64,000 nt of DNA from Longimonas halophila (GTDB lineage: Bacteria > Bacteroidota > Rhodothermia > Rhodothermales > Salinibacteraceae), in NCBI RefSeq assembly GCF_002554705.1, contig NZ_PDEP01000013.1:32484-96483 (forward strand), read 5' to 3'. Of this stretch, positions 44,037-54,200 are shown piece after piece (within the stretch, counting starts at the first letter, position 1; each line of letters begins with the position of its first letter). The position numbers and the translations under genes were made by a program. The notes under the pieces were generated by a model, which saw only the letters and a program-made list of their open reading frames with translations, did not search any database and was not told the origin of the DNA.

Positions 44037-44963
44037 ATGCAACGCCTCGTCCACTGCCTCACGCTTTTCTTCTACGGGCGGCAAACGATACTCATTCTTA
44101 TGCTTCTATACTGGTTTCTCTTTGGTGTGGGGTCTGTGCTGGGGGGTGCGGACCTTACACCATTTCTTTCGGATGCAACGGACCGCGTTGCTCCACAGGC
44201 GGCGGTTTACACGGCTGTCCCCGACACCACCGATGACGCGGTGGCCAAGGCCCGGGCGGCGCTGGCCCTGCCCGCGCCTCGTGCTGCGCCTCCTCGTGAT
44301 CTGCATCCGGTGCCGGGCATCACGCTAAACACGCCCACTGCGTTTGGGGCGCGCCTCGGACAGATCTATGGCGGGGTGCACTTTCAGCATCGTATTCGCT
44401 ATGCCAACTGGCAGGACGGCGTGATCAGCGGGGGGGCCGGACTCGGTGATCCGCAGCGCTGGGTCGGCCTCGATATGACGTTGACGATGCTCGATACCTA
44501 CACTGATCTCGGCGAAGATATGGCGCTAAGCTGGAAGCTGCACCGCCAGTTCGGATCGCGCTGGGCGGTGGCTATCGGCCACGAAAACATGTGGCACACC
44601 GACGGGACCGATGGCGGCAGCAGTCGCTATGCTGTCGTGTCGCACGTGCTGCGGCCGAATCACTGGCACACCACGGCGTTCATTGTGAGCGCAGGCATCG
44701 GCAACGATCGTTTTTTGCCCGAACGCCAGTTTCAACAGCGTGCCGACGGACTCAATGCCTTTGGCAGCGTAGCCGCACGGGTGCATCCGGCCATGCATGT
44801 TGTGGCGAACTGGACCGGCCAGGATCTGGCCCTCGGCCTCTCGGTGACGCCGTTCGAGCGCGTGCCGCTGGTGTTTAGTCCGGCCCTGGTTGACCTTACC
44901 GGGCACGCGGGCGATGGCGTGCGCTTCTCGGCCAGCCTGGGCATGGCCCTCACGCTGTGGTGA
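44037..44963 (+). CDS. Probable outer-membrane beta-barrel protein of unknown function
   Basis: 308 residues with an N-terminal hydrophobic segment (ILILMLLYWFLFGVGSVL) acting as signal or anchor. A linker rich in Ala/Pro (about 45-90) leads to a C-terminal half of alternating amphipathic strands (GVHFQHRIRYANWQDGVISGGAGLGD, WHTTAFIVSAGIGNDRF, VRFSASLGMALTLW) ending in an aromatic residue, as outer-membrane barrels do. No family recognised. Confidence 0.6.
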   Translation: MQRLVHCLTLFFYGRQTILILMLLYWFLFGVGSVLGGADLTPFLSDATDRVAPQAAVYTAVPDTTDDAVAKARAALALPAPRAAPPRDLHPVPGITLNTPTAFGARLGQIYGGVHFQHRIRYANWQDGVISGGAGLGDPQRWVGLDMTLTMLDTYTDLGEDMALSWKLHRQFGSRWAVAIGHENMWHTDGTDGGSSRYAVVSHVLRPNHWHTTAFIVSAGIGNDRFLPERQFQQRADGLNAFGSVAARVHPAMHVVANWTGQDLALGLSVTPFERVPLVFSPALVDLTGHAGDGVRFSASLGMALTLW

Positions 44964-45356
44964 CTCGGAGCGGCGTGACGTAACCGACTGACTGAGACGG
45001 TGATGCTGCTTGGCGCGGTAGGAGAGGTGCAAGGTCCACAAAAGTGGGTCCCATCCAACCCGCTCGTCGCAAGACTCTTGCCCTGTACGTGTTCAGTGAC
45101 TTGTAGCCCGGGACTGGGAGCGGAGCGGACGTCCCGGGCGGTATCTGGGGCTAAGTTAGCAGGGGCTCTGCCTCGTCCAGGCCGTCTGCAGGTCCACCGA
45201 AAGATGATTGGTGCGATACACGAGGAGGTGCGTCTATTCTGTCTCCGCCGTGCGATGTGCATCCCCCGCTCAATTCCAGGAGTCGTCGCGAACGCAGACC
45301 AGTTCGGCTCGTAAAGACCGTCAACCCGCTGGTTGCTCTCTGCATCGATCTATGTT
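44964..45356. other. Intergenic region before crcB, no fluoride riboswitch seen
   Basis: 393 bp. One hairpin, CCCGGGAC...GTCCCGGG (45107-45138), encloses GGGAGCGGAGCGGAC and resembles a segment at about 30865-30890. I looked for the crcB fluoride riboswitch core (GGNGAUGG...CUGAUG plan) and did not find it. Nothing else recognised. Confidence 0.45.
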
Positions 45357-45785
45357 GTGCTCTCCCCCACCCGCCGCCGCTGGCTTCGTTTGCACGCCAC
45401 CATTGCCAGCGCGGTAGCCGTAGGAGGCGCGGTGGGCGGACTGCTGCGCCATGGTCTTGTGCTGGCGTTTCCCTACACGCCCGGGCAGGTGCCGTATGTC
45501 ATTCTCACGATCAACGTTGTGGGCGCCTTCGTGCTTGGCGCAGGTGGACGCTGGCTCGTGCACACCTATCCCGAGCATCGCCTGGTGCGCTACGCCCTCA
45601 CGACCGGACTCATGGGGGCGTTCACCACGTTCTCCACCTATGCGCTCGACGCCGTGCATCTGGCCGATGCCGGAGCCCAGGCCGCCGCGCTCGGATACGT
45701 GGCTGCCAGCCTGCTTGTGGGCCTGCTCGCCGCCGGGTTGGGGCTGGCCACTGCCGAACGCCTCCTCAACGCGCACACGTCGTAA
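45357..45785 (+). CDS. crcB: CrcB/Fluc fluoride channel subunit 1
   Basis: 142 residues from GTG 45357; a TTG at 45333 would add eight. Four helices and the signature TTGLMGAFTTFSTYALD with the TTFST pore motif, plus NVVGAFVLGAGG with the pore Asn. Fluc channels expel fluoride and, when encoded as a pair as here, often form antiparallel heterodimers. Partner gene starts 30 bp downstream. Confidence 0.93.
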   Translation: MLSPTRRRWLRLHATIASAVAVGGAVGGLLRHGLVLAFPYTPGQVPYVILTINVVGAFVLGAGGRWLVHTYPEHRLVRYALTTGLMGAFTTFSTYALDAVHLADAGAQAAALGYVAASLLVGLLAAGLGLATAERLLNAHTS

Positions 45786-45815
45786 CCCCTCGTATCCGAT
45801 ATACGCTTTTCCAGT

Positions 45816-46178
45816 ATGCTCCTCCCCCTTGCGCTCGCCTGTGCTGCAGCCTTCGGCGCCGTAGCCCGCTACGCCACCAGCGTGTGGATGCAGCAGTACC
45901 AGTCCACCAGCCTCGGCGGCACACTGGTTGCCAACGTGCTGGGCGCGTTTGGGGCCGGACTCGTGGCCGGGGCCGCGCTTTCGGGAATGCTTCCGTCCGG
46001 TTGGCATCTGGTGCTAAGCACCGGATTTTTAGGCGCCTACACCACGTTTTCCACCTGGATGGTCGAGTCGGCCACGCTCTTGCGCAAGGGCCGCTGGCGT
46101 CTGCTGCTGGGCTACACGCTGGGCAGCACTCTGCTCGGCACTGCAGCTGCCGCGCTCGGTCTTGCGCTCATGCTGTAG
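45816..46178 (+). CDS. crcB: CrcB/Fluc fluoride channel subunit 2
   Basis: 120 residues. VANVLGAFGAGLVAG and LSTGFLGAYTTFSTWMVES are the conserved pore segments. Shorter and more hydrophobic than its partner. Ends 10 bp from the convergent UspA gene. Confidence 0.93.
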   Translation: MLLPLALACAAAFGAVARYATSVWMQQYQSTSLGGTLVANVLGAFGAGLVAGAALSGMLPSGWHLVLSTGFLGAYTTFSTWMVESATLLRKGRWRLLLGYTLGSTLLGTAAAALGLALML

Positions 46179-46188
46179 ATCCGCCCGC

Positions 46189-47082
46189 CTACTGCATCAC
46201 CGCCGACATCCCGATCTGCGGTCGTTGTTGGGAGGATACGTCAGGCTGGCGAGCGAGCAAAAGCGGCTGCTGGAGTTCATGCAGAAATGCCCGCACCGAT
46301 GCGACGTCGTCTCGCACAAAGCTGAGGGGCGCCACCACCAATCCGTCCAGCGCGCGGTGCAGGGCCGTGCCCGGACGCTGCGCCGCGAGCGGCGTGCATC
46401 GCACCGGCTGCCACAGCACGTCGGCGGCGGGGCGCAGCTGGCGGAGCGACTCGCGCTGCCTGGCATAGGCCGCGTCATCGGCAGCAGGCAGCAGGACACG
46501 CACGCGGCGTACATGCAGCGCATAGGATGCATAGGTGGCCCACTGAAGCGCCGCCGCCGCCCCATCAGAGCCCTCGGAAAAGTACACGGTTACGTGATTG
46601 AGCCCAGGAACGTGGCGCGGACTCATCAGCAGCGAGCACTTGGCCTCGCGGATGAGCGCCAGCGGCGTGTGGCCGAGCCGATACCTGTGGTCGTTCGTGG
46701 TGCCTTGCATCCCCACCGCAACGAGGTCGGCGGTGCGCTCGGCCTCAAGTAATGCAGACGCCGCGCGCCCCTCGACCGATTGCAACTCGGCATCTACGCT
46801 ATACGTGTGCGCCAGCTCATTCAGGCGCCAGCGCACATAGTCGGTGGTGTCCTGGAAGGAGCGCTCCACATGGCGCGTCGACAGTGGCACTGCGGTGCCG
46901 CGGCCCGCTGGCACAGCACGCGTAGACCCCAGGCGCGCAGCCCGGCGCAGCGAGGCGTCTTCGACATAGCATCCGGTTACGCGCCCCAGTCCCGGCTGCA
47001 CCAGATGCAGCGTTACCGTGAGCGCGGACTCGCTGGTGCGCGAGCCATCGAGTCCGACTACCGCGTGGCGTAGCAGCGACAT
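46189..47082 (-). CDS. Universal stress protein (two tandem UspA domains)
   Basis: 297 residues. The first domain starts LRHAVVGLDGSRTSESAL and contains ADLVAVGMQGTTNDHRYRLGHTPLALIREAKCSLLM (nucleotide-binding G-x2-G-x9-G-like). The second begins NHVTVYFSEGSDGAAAALQWA but is more divergent and ends without the classic glycine motif, so it may be a structural half. Stress-response or nucleotide sensor. Monocistronic, 53 bp downstream of the Lon fragment. Confidence 0.82.
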   Translation of the reverse strand: MSLLRHAVVGLDGSRTSESALTVTLHLVQPGLGRVTGCYVEDASLRRAARLGSTRAVPAGRGTAVPLSTRHVERSFQDTTDYVRWRLNELAHTYSVDAELQSVEGRAASALLEAERTADLVAVGMQGTTNDHRYRLGHTPLALIREAKCSLLMSPRHVPGLNHVTVYFSEGSDGAAAALQWATYASYALHVRRVRVLLPAADDAAYARQRESLRQLRPAADVLWQPVRCTPLAAQRPGTALHRALDGLVVAPLSFVRDDVASVRAFLHELQQPLLLARQPDVSSQQRPQIGMSAVMQ

Positions 47083-47135
47083 AGCACAAACAAGGGGGTT
47101 GCTTCAAGAAACGAACGAGCGCGGTAGGCCGCCTC

Positions 47136-47903
47136 TTACTCGGTGGATGCTGCGGCCTGCGCATCTGCCGTGCCATTGATGCCAAACTGCTGGCGCTGCC
47201 GAGCAAAGGTGAGAAGCCGCTCCTCGACCTTCCCGTTTACGCTGTCGGCGGGGTACGTGCCGTCCTCACCGCGCGTGCCCGCGGGCTGCCCGGTAAGCCG
47301 TGCGATGCCCTCGTCGATGGTTTCGACGGGATACACGTGGAAGTTGCCTGCCGCTACGGCATCGACAACCTCTTGGCGGAGCATCAGGTGTGGCACATTG
47401 CTTTGGGGGATGAGCACGCCCTGCTCACCCGTAAGTCCGCGACGCTGGCACACCTCGAAGAAGCCCTCGATTTTTTCGTTCACGCCGCCAATGGGCTGCA
47501 CCATGCCGTGCTGATTCACCGAGCCGGTAACGGCCAATGACTGCTTGATGGGCACCTCGGCCAGCGCCGACATGAGGGCGTAGAGCTCGGCGGAGGAGGC
47601 GCTGTCGCCGTCAATGCCGCCATAGGACTGCTCGAATACGAGGCTGGCCTGCATCGATAAGGGCTGCTCGGGCGCATAGCGTCCGCTCAGGAAGCCCGAC
47701 AGCACGAGCACGCCCTTCGCGTGGAGCGGCCCGCCCAGTGCGGTTTCGCGCTCAATGTCCACAATATCGCCCTTGCCCAGCCGCACCCGTGCGGTGATGC
47801 GATTCGGACGCCCAAAGGCAAAGCCGCTCTGCTGCAGCACGGCCAGTCCGTTAATCTGCCCGACCACGGCGTCGTCGGTGTCGATGTAGAGCGCACCGCC
47901 CAA
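47136..47903 (-). pseudogene. Lon-type (LonB/LonC-like) protease, C-terminal S16 domain only
   Basis: 255 residues from TTG 47903. The segment resembles the proteolytic end of AAA_32/LonB-type proteases: [34 protein letters not shown], then the catalytic dyad Ser101 ([17 protein letters not shown]) and Lys144 ([14 protein letters not shown]). The ATPase half (some 500-600 residues in relatives) is absent: immediately upstream the DNA switches to transposase sequence in a different frame. Dyad spacing (43) is normal, so the domain itself is intact, but without the ATPase it is probably dead or mis-regulated. Cause: IS-associated deletion or recombination. Confidence 0.85.
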
Positions 47904-48424
47904 GCGATGTCATGGAGGCTCGGCTTGAGCTTTTGCTCATACCAAGACTGGTACGGACGCAAAGCTACTTCCTCGTGCCTCTCGATCTCTCGGGCGAACC
48001 ACAGCACCTGGCACGCTCCCAAGAGCATACGGAAGCCGTTCATCCCGGCGATGCGTTCATACTTGCAGCAGCGGTCTTGTCCCAGCCCATAATGCTCACG
48101 CGCCTCGCGGATGAGAATCTCAATCGACCACCGGCCGCGATACTCCTGAAGGATCCCGTCGGCATCAAGTCCGAGCATGCTCGTGAAGAAGGCCTCCAGA
48201 CGCGAAGTGCGCTGCTTCTTCTGCCCGGTGGCGTTCTCTTCCGAGCGGCGCACTACCGCCACGCGCAGCCATACCCCCGGCATGACCGAGTGCCAGAGGC
48301 CTTCGCAAAAGAGCACCTCGGCCTGCTCCTCGTCGAGATGAGGTTGCCAGTCGTCTTCGGCCGCCTTCTGTGCCAACTCCTTTCCTTCTCTGACAGCGCG
48401 AGTGGCGTACATCACAGTCAGCAT
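47904..48424 (-). pseudogene. DDE transposase remnant (IS4/IS701-like), C-terminal part
   Basis: About 174 residues with the IS4/IS701-like block YRGRWSIEILIREAREHYGLGQDR (Glu of the DDE triad in IEILIREAREH), then RIAGMNGFRMLLGACQVLWFARE. The 5' part with the first two acidic residues is missing; an in-frame TGA lies just before the first ATG at 48424. The 3' end runs into the Lon fragment near 47893-47907 in another frame. A genomic scar, not a working element. Confidence 0.8.
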
Positions 48425-48473
48425 TCACAGTTCGCAGCGGGAAGCGGCCTCACCTGGGGGCGCTCCCGCCCAT

Positions 48474-50072
48474 TCAAACGTAGCGCACCTCGCGGGCCAT
48501 CCCAGCGTGCAGGTGGTAGAGGTTGTGGCAGTGGAAAAACCACCGGCCGGGGTTGTCCGCCACGAAGTCGAACGAGGCCCGGCCCATGTGCGGCTCCAAG
48601 AGCACCGTGTCCTTGAGGATGCCGCCCGTGCGGAAGAAGTGTCCGTGCAGGTGCATCGGGTGGAGCATCATGCTCATGTTGCGCATGTTCACCCGCACGC
48701 GCTCGCCTTCGCGGATCTCGAGCGGGTCGGCGTCGGGGTAGCGCTGCCCGTCGATAAACCACTCGCCCCGCGACATCATCATGCCGCCGGAGAGTCGCAG
48801 GTCGAACGTCCGGTCCGGGACGCCGCCGTCTGCGAGGGGCTGTGGCAGCGGCCGGGCCGATTGCAGGTCGGCGTACCGTAAGCGGCGCCCGCCGCGCAGG
48901 CCCTCCGGCACCTGGCCTTCCGGCGGCCGGTTTTGGCGGCTGCCCTGGTAGCGCAAAATGGCGCGGGCGGGCGGGGCGTCGCCCTCGACAGTGCGGGCCA
49001 GCAGCGTGTGCGCGCCGGGCTGGGTCGCCTCGACAACCACGTCATAGCGCTCGCCCATGCCGATCAGGAGCGAGTCCACCTCGACGGGTTCGACGGGCTG
49101 CCCGTCGGCGTGCGTCACCGTCAGCCGGTGCCCGGCCAGGGCGAGGTGATAGGTCGTGGCGCTGCTGGGGTTGATGAGGCGCAGCCGCACGCGCTCGCCC
49201 TCTTTCACGTCGAAGACGGCCGGGTCTTCGGGAAGGTGGCCGTTGATCATCAGCCCTTCGTAGGGCGGCACGATGCCCCCCTTTCCGCCGCCCATCATGC
49301 CGCCGCGACGGTGCCGGTCACCTCGCCACCAGCCCTCTCGTCGCCCGCCTTCACCTCTGTCTCCTCTATCGCCGCGCCGGCCACGGCGATCACCACGGCC
49401 CCGGTCCATCATGCCGCCTCGCTGCCCACTCGCGGCCAGCACCTCCAGCGGCTGAGGCGCGCCCGGCAGAAAATCGTCGAGCATGACGGTGTACTCGCGA
49501 TCGTACGAGACGTGGGGCGTCCGTTCTTCAATGATCAATGGGCCGATAAGGCCACGATCGAGTTGCAATCCGACATGCGAGTGGTACATGTACGTGCCCG
49601 CCGGCGCGGCCTCGTACTCGTAGACAAAAGTCTCCCCCGGTGGGATCGGCTCCTGCGTCAGGCCCGGCACGCCGTCCACCGCGTTGGGCACCGGGACGCC
49701 GTGCCAGTGGACCGTGGTGCCGGCCCCATCGGGCAGGCGGTTCTCGACGGTGACGCGCAGGCGCTCGCCTTCCCTCACGCGGATCTCCGGACCGGGGTAC
49801 TGCCCGCCGTAGCCCCAGGTGCGCCACACGCGCCCGGGGCCAACCTCCACCTCGACCGGCTCGGCCACGAGGCGCATCGCCTGCATGGGGCCGCCGTCGG
49901 GCGTGCCTCGGGCGGGAGCCGCGACGCTGCCAGCGGCCTCCGTCCTGCCGCTTTCGCAGCCTACGAGCGAAAGCCCCGCCGTGCCGAGGCCCAGCCCGGC
50001 CAGCGCGGCCGTCCCCGTGCGAAGAAATCTGCGGCGGTCAAGCGCATGCTTGGTGTCTTTCGAGTCGCTCAT
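48474..50072 (-). CDS. Tat-exported multicopper oxidase (CueO/laccase type)
   Basis: 532 residues. A twin-arginine signal (DRRRFLRTG, residues 12-20) is followed by a lipobox-like LVGC, so it may also be lipid anchored. Copper ligands: HWHG (122-125), HSH (164-166), HPMHLHG, and the C-terminal HCHNLYHLHAGM (His514, Cys515, His516, His520, axial Met525). A distinctive Arg/Gly/Met-rich insert spans about 216-268. The enzyme oxidises Cu+ (or phenols) and is encoded last in the metal-resistance island, overlapping the arsR stop by 4 bp. Confidence 0.93.
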   Translation of the reverse strand: MSDSKDTKHALDRRRFLRTGTAALAGLGLGTAGLSLVGCESGRTEAAGSVAAPARGTPDGGPMQAMRLVAEPVEVEVGPGRVWRTWGYGGQYPGPEIRVREGERLRVTVENRLPDGAGTTVHWHGVPVPNAVDGVPGLTQEPIPPGETFVYEYEAAPAGTYMYHSHVGLQLDRGLIGPLIIEERTPHVSYDREYTVMLDDFLPGAPQPLEVLAASGQRGGMMDRGRGDRRGRRGDRGDRGEGGRREGWWRGDRHRRGGMMGGGKGGIVPPYEGLMINGHLPEDPAVFDVKEGERVRLRLINPSSATTYHLALAGHRLTVTHADGQPVEPVEVDSLLIGMGERYDVVVEATQPGAHTLLARTVEGDAPPARAILRYQGSRQNRPPEGQVPEGLRGGRRLRYADLQSARPLPQPLADGGVPDRTFDLRLSGGMMMSRGEWFIDGQRYPDADPLEIREGERVRVNMRNMSMMLHPMHLHGHFFRTGGILKDTVLLEPHMGRASFDFVADNPGRWFFHCHNLYHLHAGMAREVRYV

Positions 50073-50479
50073 GCGGTTTCCTTCTGCGTTTTGGTTTGGG
50101 GAGCGTCGGTTTCGTCAGTCCCACCCGAGTCGTACCGGGTGCAGGCGTAGACGCCGCCGGCGATGTCGGCGGGAAGCTCCTCCGCCAGGGCGACAAGGCC
50201 CGCCACGCGCTCGTCGCTCAGTTCGTAGCGCACGTAACGTCCGTCGCGTTCGCTTCGCACGAGGCCGCATTCGGCCAGGCAGCGCAGGTGATTCGAGGTG
50301 TTCGACAGGCTAAGCCCCGCCTCCTCGGCGATCTCCCCAACCGTAAGCGCCCCCTCGCGGAGCGCCTCCACGATGGAGAGCCGTGAGGGATCGGCAAAGC
50401 CACGGAAGAGCTTCGCTTTCAGGTCTATGGCCCGCGCGTCAGCAGAGAGAAAGGTGTTGTTCGTCATCATCGCATTCAA
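50069..50479 (-). CDS. ArsR/SmtB-family metal-responsive repressor
   Basis: 136 residues. Winged helix-turn-helix: SRLSIVEALREGALTVGEIAEEAGLSLSNTSNHLRCLAECGLVRSERDGRYVRYEL. A Cys lies in the recognition-helix region (LRCLAECG) and another in VYACTRYD, possible metal or thiol ligands as in CmtR/CadC-like sensors. The tail is Thr/Gln-rich. Immediately upstream of, and overlapping, the multicopper oxidase gene (ATGA), so it probably represses that pair in a metal-dependent way. Confidence 0.9.
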   Translation of the reverse strand: MNAMMTNNTFLSADARAIDLKAKLFRGFADPSRLSIVEALREGALTVGEIAEEAGLSLSNTSNHLRCLAECGLVRSERDGRYVRYELSDERVAGLVALAEELPADIAGGVYACTRYDSGGTDETDAPQTKTQKETA

Positions 50480-50825
50480 ATCATTATTTCATCAATCGCT
50501 GTAATGATGCGACGACAGGACAGTTCCACTAAGCTGCCCGGTGGATGCAAGACAGCAAAACTACCGTTGCTCCGTAGTGGATGCAGAGCTGAACCGGCGC
50601 GCCGCCTTCGCGGGCTTTCGCAGGCATCCTCCTCGCGGGCTCTTCCCTTCAACGACGTGCGCGCTTTTGACGTCCTCCTCGGACACTAGGCGGCCCGTCA
50701 GGCGGTGGGAGCAGGCATTCCCGGCATTCGGCAGGCCGGGCAACAGCTCCGTGATGTCAAAGTCCGGGATGTCAAAGTGGACGTTCATTTTCTCCCCTCG
50801 TCGTTTTCCGGATCATCGCCTGCTG
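50480..50825. other. Gap between arsR and the PII-like gene
   Basis: 346 bp. Contains one doubtful minus-strand small frame (50561-50788) and should include the arsR/oxidase promoter just upstream of 50479. No operator palindrome was clear to me. Confidence 0.4.
50561..50788 (-). CDS. Possible small protein, doubtful
   Basis: 75 residues, starting MNVHFDIPDFDITELLPGLPNAG, Lys/Arg-rich at the end, two cysteines. No family recognised. Listed because it lies between metal-resistance genes on their strand and starts about 37 bp downstream of the PII-like gene; composition is otherwise not convincing. Confidence 0.2.
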   Translation of the reverse strand: MNVHFDIPDFDITELLPGLPNAGNACSHRLTGRLVSEEDVKSAHVVEGKSPRGGCLRKPAKAARRFSSASTTEQR

Positions 50826-51161
50826 TTACGCCTCTTCCGGAAATCGCACGGCTGCTGCGCCGCGCTCACCGGTCCGGATGCGCACCGCGTCCGCCACGTC
50901 GGACACGAAGATCTTCCCGTCCCCGAACCGTCCTGTGCGGGCGTGCTCGATGATCGCACTGAGGACGTCCTCAACCTGATCGTCGGGCACGACGATCTCC
51001 AGCTTGGTGCGCTCGGTGAGCCGGGCGGGCCCGCCACCTTTCGGATGGCCGAAGCCGCGCACGTCGCTCACGGTCACGCCCGGCGAATCCGGGCTGCTTT
51101 CGAGCGCGTCAATCACGTGATCGGCTTGATGCGGACGAACGAAGGCTTTGATCTCTTTCAT
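50826..51161 (-). CDS. PII-family (GlnB-like) protein of a metal-efflux operon
   Basis: 111 residues with the PII fold: MKEIKAFVRPHQADHVIDALES, GVTVSDVRGFGHPKGGG, TKLEIVVPDDQVEDVLSAIIEHARTGRFGDGKIFVSDV. The T-loop tyrosine used for uridylylation in GlnB is absent (sequence GHPKGGGPARLTERTK). Such PII-like proteins often accompany CusA/CzcA-type RND pumps and may bind metals or nucleotides to regulate transport; that role is inferred from context. Start 50 bp downstream of the RND stop. Confidence 0.85.
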   Translation of the reverse strand: MKEIKAFVRPHQADHVIDALESSPDSPGVTVSDVRGFGHPKGGGPARLTERTKLEIVVPDDQVEDVLSAIIEHARTGRFGDGKIFVSDVADAVRIRTGERGAAAVRFPEEA

Positions 51162-51211
51162 GGGCTTTCTCGCTTGCTTGGCGTATGTATAATTGAGGAA
51201 CAGTTTTCAGC

Positions 51212-54200
51212 TTAGATGGCGGCGTCGGCCGTATCCTCGGCGAACCATGGGTAGATGCTGGGCAGCACGAAGAGGGTCAGCAGCGTCGACGTGACGAGTC
51301 CCCCGATGACGACCGCCGCGAGCGGGCGCTGCACGTTCGAGCCGATCGCATCGGCCAGGAGCAGCGGCAAGAGGCCGAGCGACGTCGTGAGCGCTGTCAT
51401 GAGGACCGGCCGCAGGCGCAGCTCCGCGCCGAGGACGGTCGCCTCGCGCATGGATTTCCCTTCCTCCCGCAGCTGGTTGATGTAGCTGACGAGCACGACG
51501 CCGTTCAGGACGGCCACGCCGAAGACGGCGATGAAGCCCACCGCCGCGGGTACGGACACGTACAGCCCGCCGAGCCAGAGGGCCACGATGCCGCCGATCG
51601 TCGCGAACGGGACGTTCAGGAAGATGAGCGTTGCGTAGCTGAGACTTCCAAACGTCGAAAACAGCATCAGAAAGATGAGGCCCAGCGTGATGGGCACGAC
51701 GATGTAGAGCCGCTGCATCGCGCGCCGCTGGTTTTCGAACTGCCCGCCGTACTCGGTGAAGTAGCCCGGCGGCAGGTCGACCTCGGCCTGGATCTTCTCT
51801 TGGATCTCTTCGACGACCGAGCCCATGTCGCGCCCGCGGACGTTGAGCTGCACGTAGGTGCGCCGGCTCGCCTTGTTGCGCGAGATCTGCTTCGGCCCGG
51901 TGAAGACCTCGACGTCGGCGACCTGCTCCAGCGGCACGACAGCCCCCTTCGCCGTGCGGATCGGCAGCTGGCGCACCTGCTCGATCTGGCCGCGCCCCTC
52001 TTCCTGCAGCCGCACGAAGACGTCGTAGCGCCGAATGCCCTCGAAGACCTGCCCGGCCGTCGATCCGCCAATCCCCGTCTCCACCGTCGACAGGAAGTCA
52101 TCGACGGAAATGCCGAGGCGGGCGAGTTCCTGTCGGTCGGGCCGGACGAGCACCTGTGGTTTGCCGCCCTGCTGCTGGGCGCGCACGTCGACGGCGCCCT
52201 CCACGGTGCGGATGACCTCGGCCATCTCCTGCGCTTTTGTGGCGAGCGTGTCGAGATTCTCTCCATAGAGGCTCGCCACCACCTGCGCACGCACGCCGCT
52301 GAGGAGCTCATCGGTACGGAGCTGGATGGGCTGGGAGAAGTTGGCCGCCACGCCTGGCACCTGCTCCTGCAGCCGCTCGGCCATCGCCGTCTGCAGTTCC
52401 TCGTAATTCCGTCCAGACGACCAGGCGTCCAACGGTTTGAGGCTCACGACGTTGAAGACGACGTTGACGGGCTCCGGGTCGCCCCCCACCTCGGCGCGGC
52501 CGACGCGCGAATGGACGCTTTCCACTTCAGGAAACTCCTGAAAGACCTGCTGCATGCGCTCGGTGTAGGCCTCGGTCGATTCCAGGTTGGCTCCTGGCGG
52601 GAGGACGGCCCGCACGGCATAGGTCCCCTCGCGGAGCGTCGGGGCGAACTCGGTGCCCAGAAACGGAAAGAGCGCGAGGCTGGCCACGAAGAGCACGCCC
52701 ACCGAGGCAAGAATTGTTTTGGGACGATCCACGGCCCACTTTGCCAGCGGGCGGAAGCGCGCCTTCAGCCAGCGGATCAACCAGGGCTCGCCATTGGCAA
52801 TCTGTTTCGGCGAGACGAGATAGCTGCTGGCCACCGGCGCAAACGTGATCGCGAGGACGACCGCACCCAGAAGTGCAAACGTGATGGTGTAAGCCATGGG
52901 CGTAAAGAGCTTGCCCTCGACGCCCTGTAACGTGAAGAGCGGCAGAAAGACGATGATGATAATGCTGCTGGCAAAGACGACGGGCCGACCGACCTCGCGC
53001 GCCGCCTCGCCCACCAAACGCACCATCGAGACGTTCTCCGTGTCCTTCCGCTCCTCCAGCAGCCGGTACACGTTCTCGACGACGACGGTGGTGCCATCCC
53101 CAATCATTCCGATCGAGATCGCGAGCGCACCGAGCGTCATAAGGTTCGCCGAAAGCCCCGTGGCCCACAGGCCGATGAAGGCCACAAGGAAGGCGAGCGG
53201 CACAGTCGCGACGATGATGAGCGTCGAACGCACATCGCCCATGAAGAGATAGAGGACGAGCAACACGAGCATGGCTCCGAAGGCCAGTGAGCTGGTCACC
53301 GTGCCGACGGCCTTCTCGACGAGCGTGCCCTGCGAGTAGAAGGACACGAGCGTCATGCCCTCCGGCAGCGCATTGTTGATCGCCGTAATTTCCTCTTCGA
53401 CCCGACCGAGCACGGCCTGCGTGTTCGTGCCGATGAGCTTCTGCACGAAGCCGCCGACTGCGCCTTCTGAGGGGGGAGGCCCTGCGCGTTGTGGGCCGCT
53501 CGCCACCGCGCGCATCGACGTCCCGCTCGTGTCGGCCGAAGCGGCCTGATTGGCCGACGGCAGGTCCCGGCTGGCCTTGAGCGCCCCGCGCCGGATTTCG
53601 GGGCCGAAGGCGACCTCCGCCACGTCGCTCACATACACGGGCATCCCATCATGGCTTCTGAGGACGATGTTCCGGATGTCGTCCAGCCCCTCTTCGCCGG
53701 GGCGAATCCAGCCGTAGCCGCGCACGATGTACTCCTCGCCGCCGCGTTCCAGAAACGAGGCGCCCACATTACGGTTGTTAGCGCCGAGCGCAGTGCGCAC
53801 GTCGCCCACAGTGAGGTTTCGGGCCAAGAGCTCGTTCATGTCGAGCTGCACCTGGTACTGACGCACGAATCCGCCGATGGAGAGCACGCCCGTCACTCCG
53901 GGCACCGTCCGCAGTCGGGGCTTCACGATCCAGTCTTGGGCGGTGCGCAGTTCAGTGAGCGAGTGATCGGCGCCCTCCTCATTTTTGACCTCATACATTA
54001 AAATGTTGCCCAGACCGGTCGTGAGTGGGCCAAGCTGCGGGTTGCCAAGACCGTCGGGAATCTCCCCCCGTGCCTGCCCGAGCCGTTCCATGACGAGGCG
54101 GCGGGCAAAGTAGATGTCGGTCCCGTCTTCAAAGTATACGTTCACCCGAGAGAGTCCGAAGATGGAGGTCGACTGCACACGCTCCAGCTCTGGAAGGCCG

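Noticed and set aside
44964..45356. Fluoride riboswitch upstream of crcB
   Set aside because: Core conserved segments not found by eye.
48933..50150. Open frame of about 405 codons on the plus strand
   Set aside because: Antisense to the multicopper oxidase, whose copper sites are intact.
51800..52930. Open frame of about 376 codons on the plus strand
   Set aside because: Antisense to the CusA-like pump.
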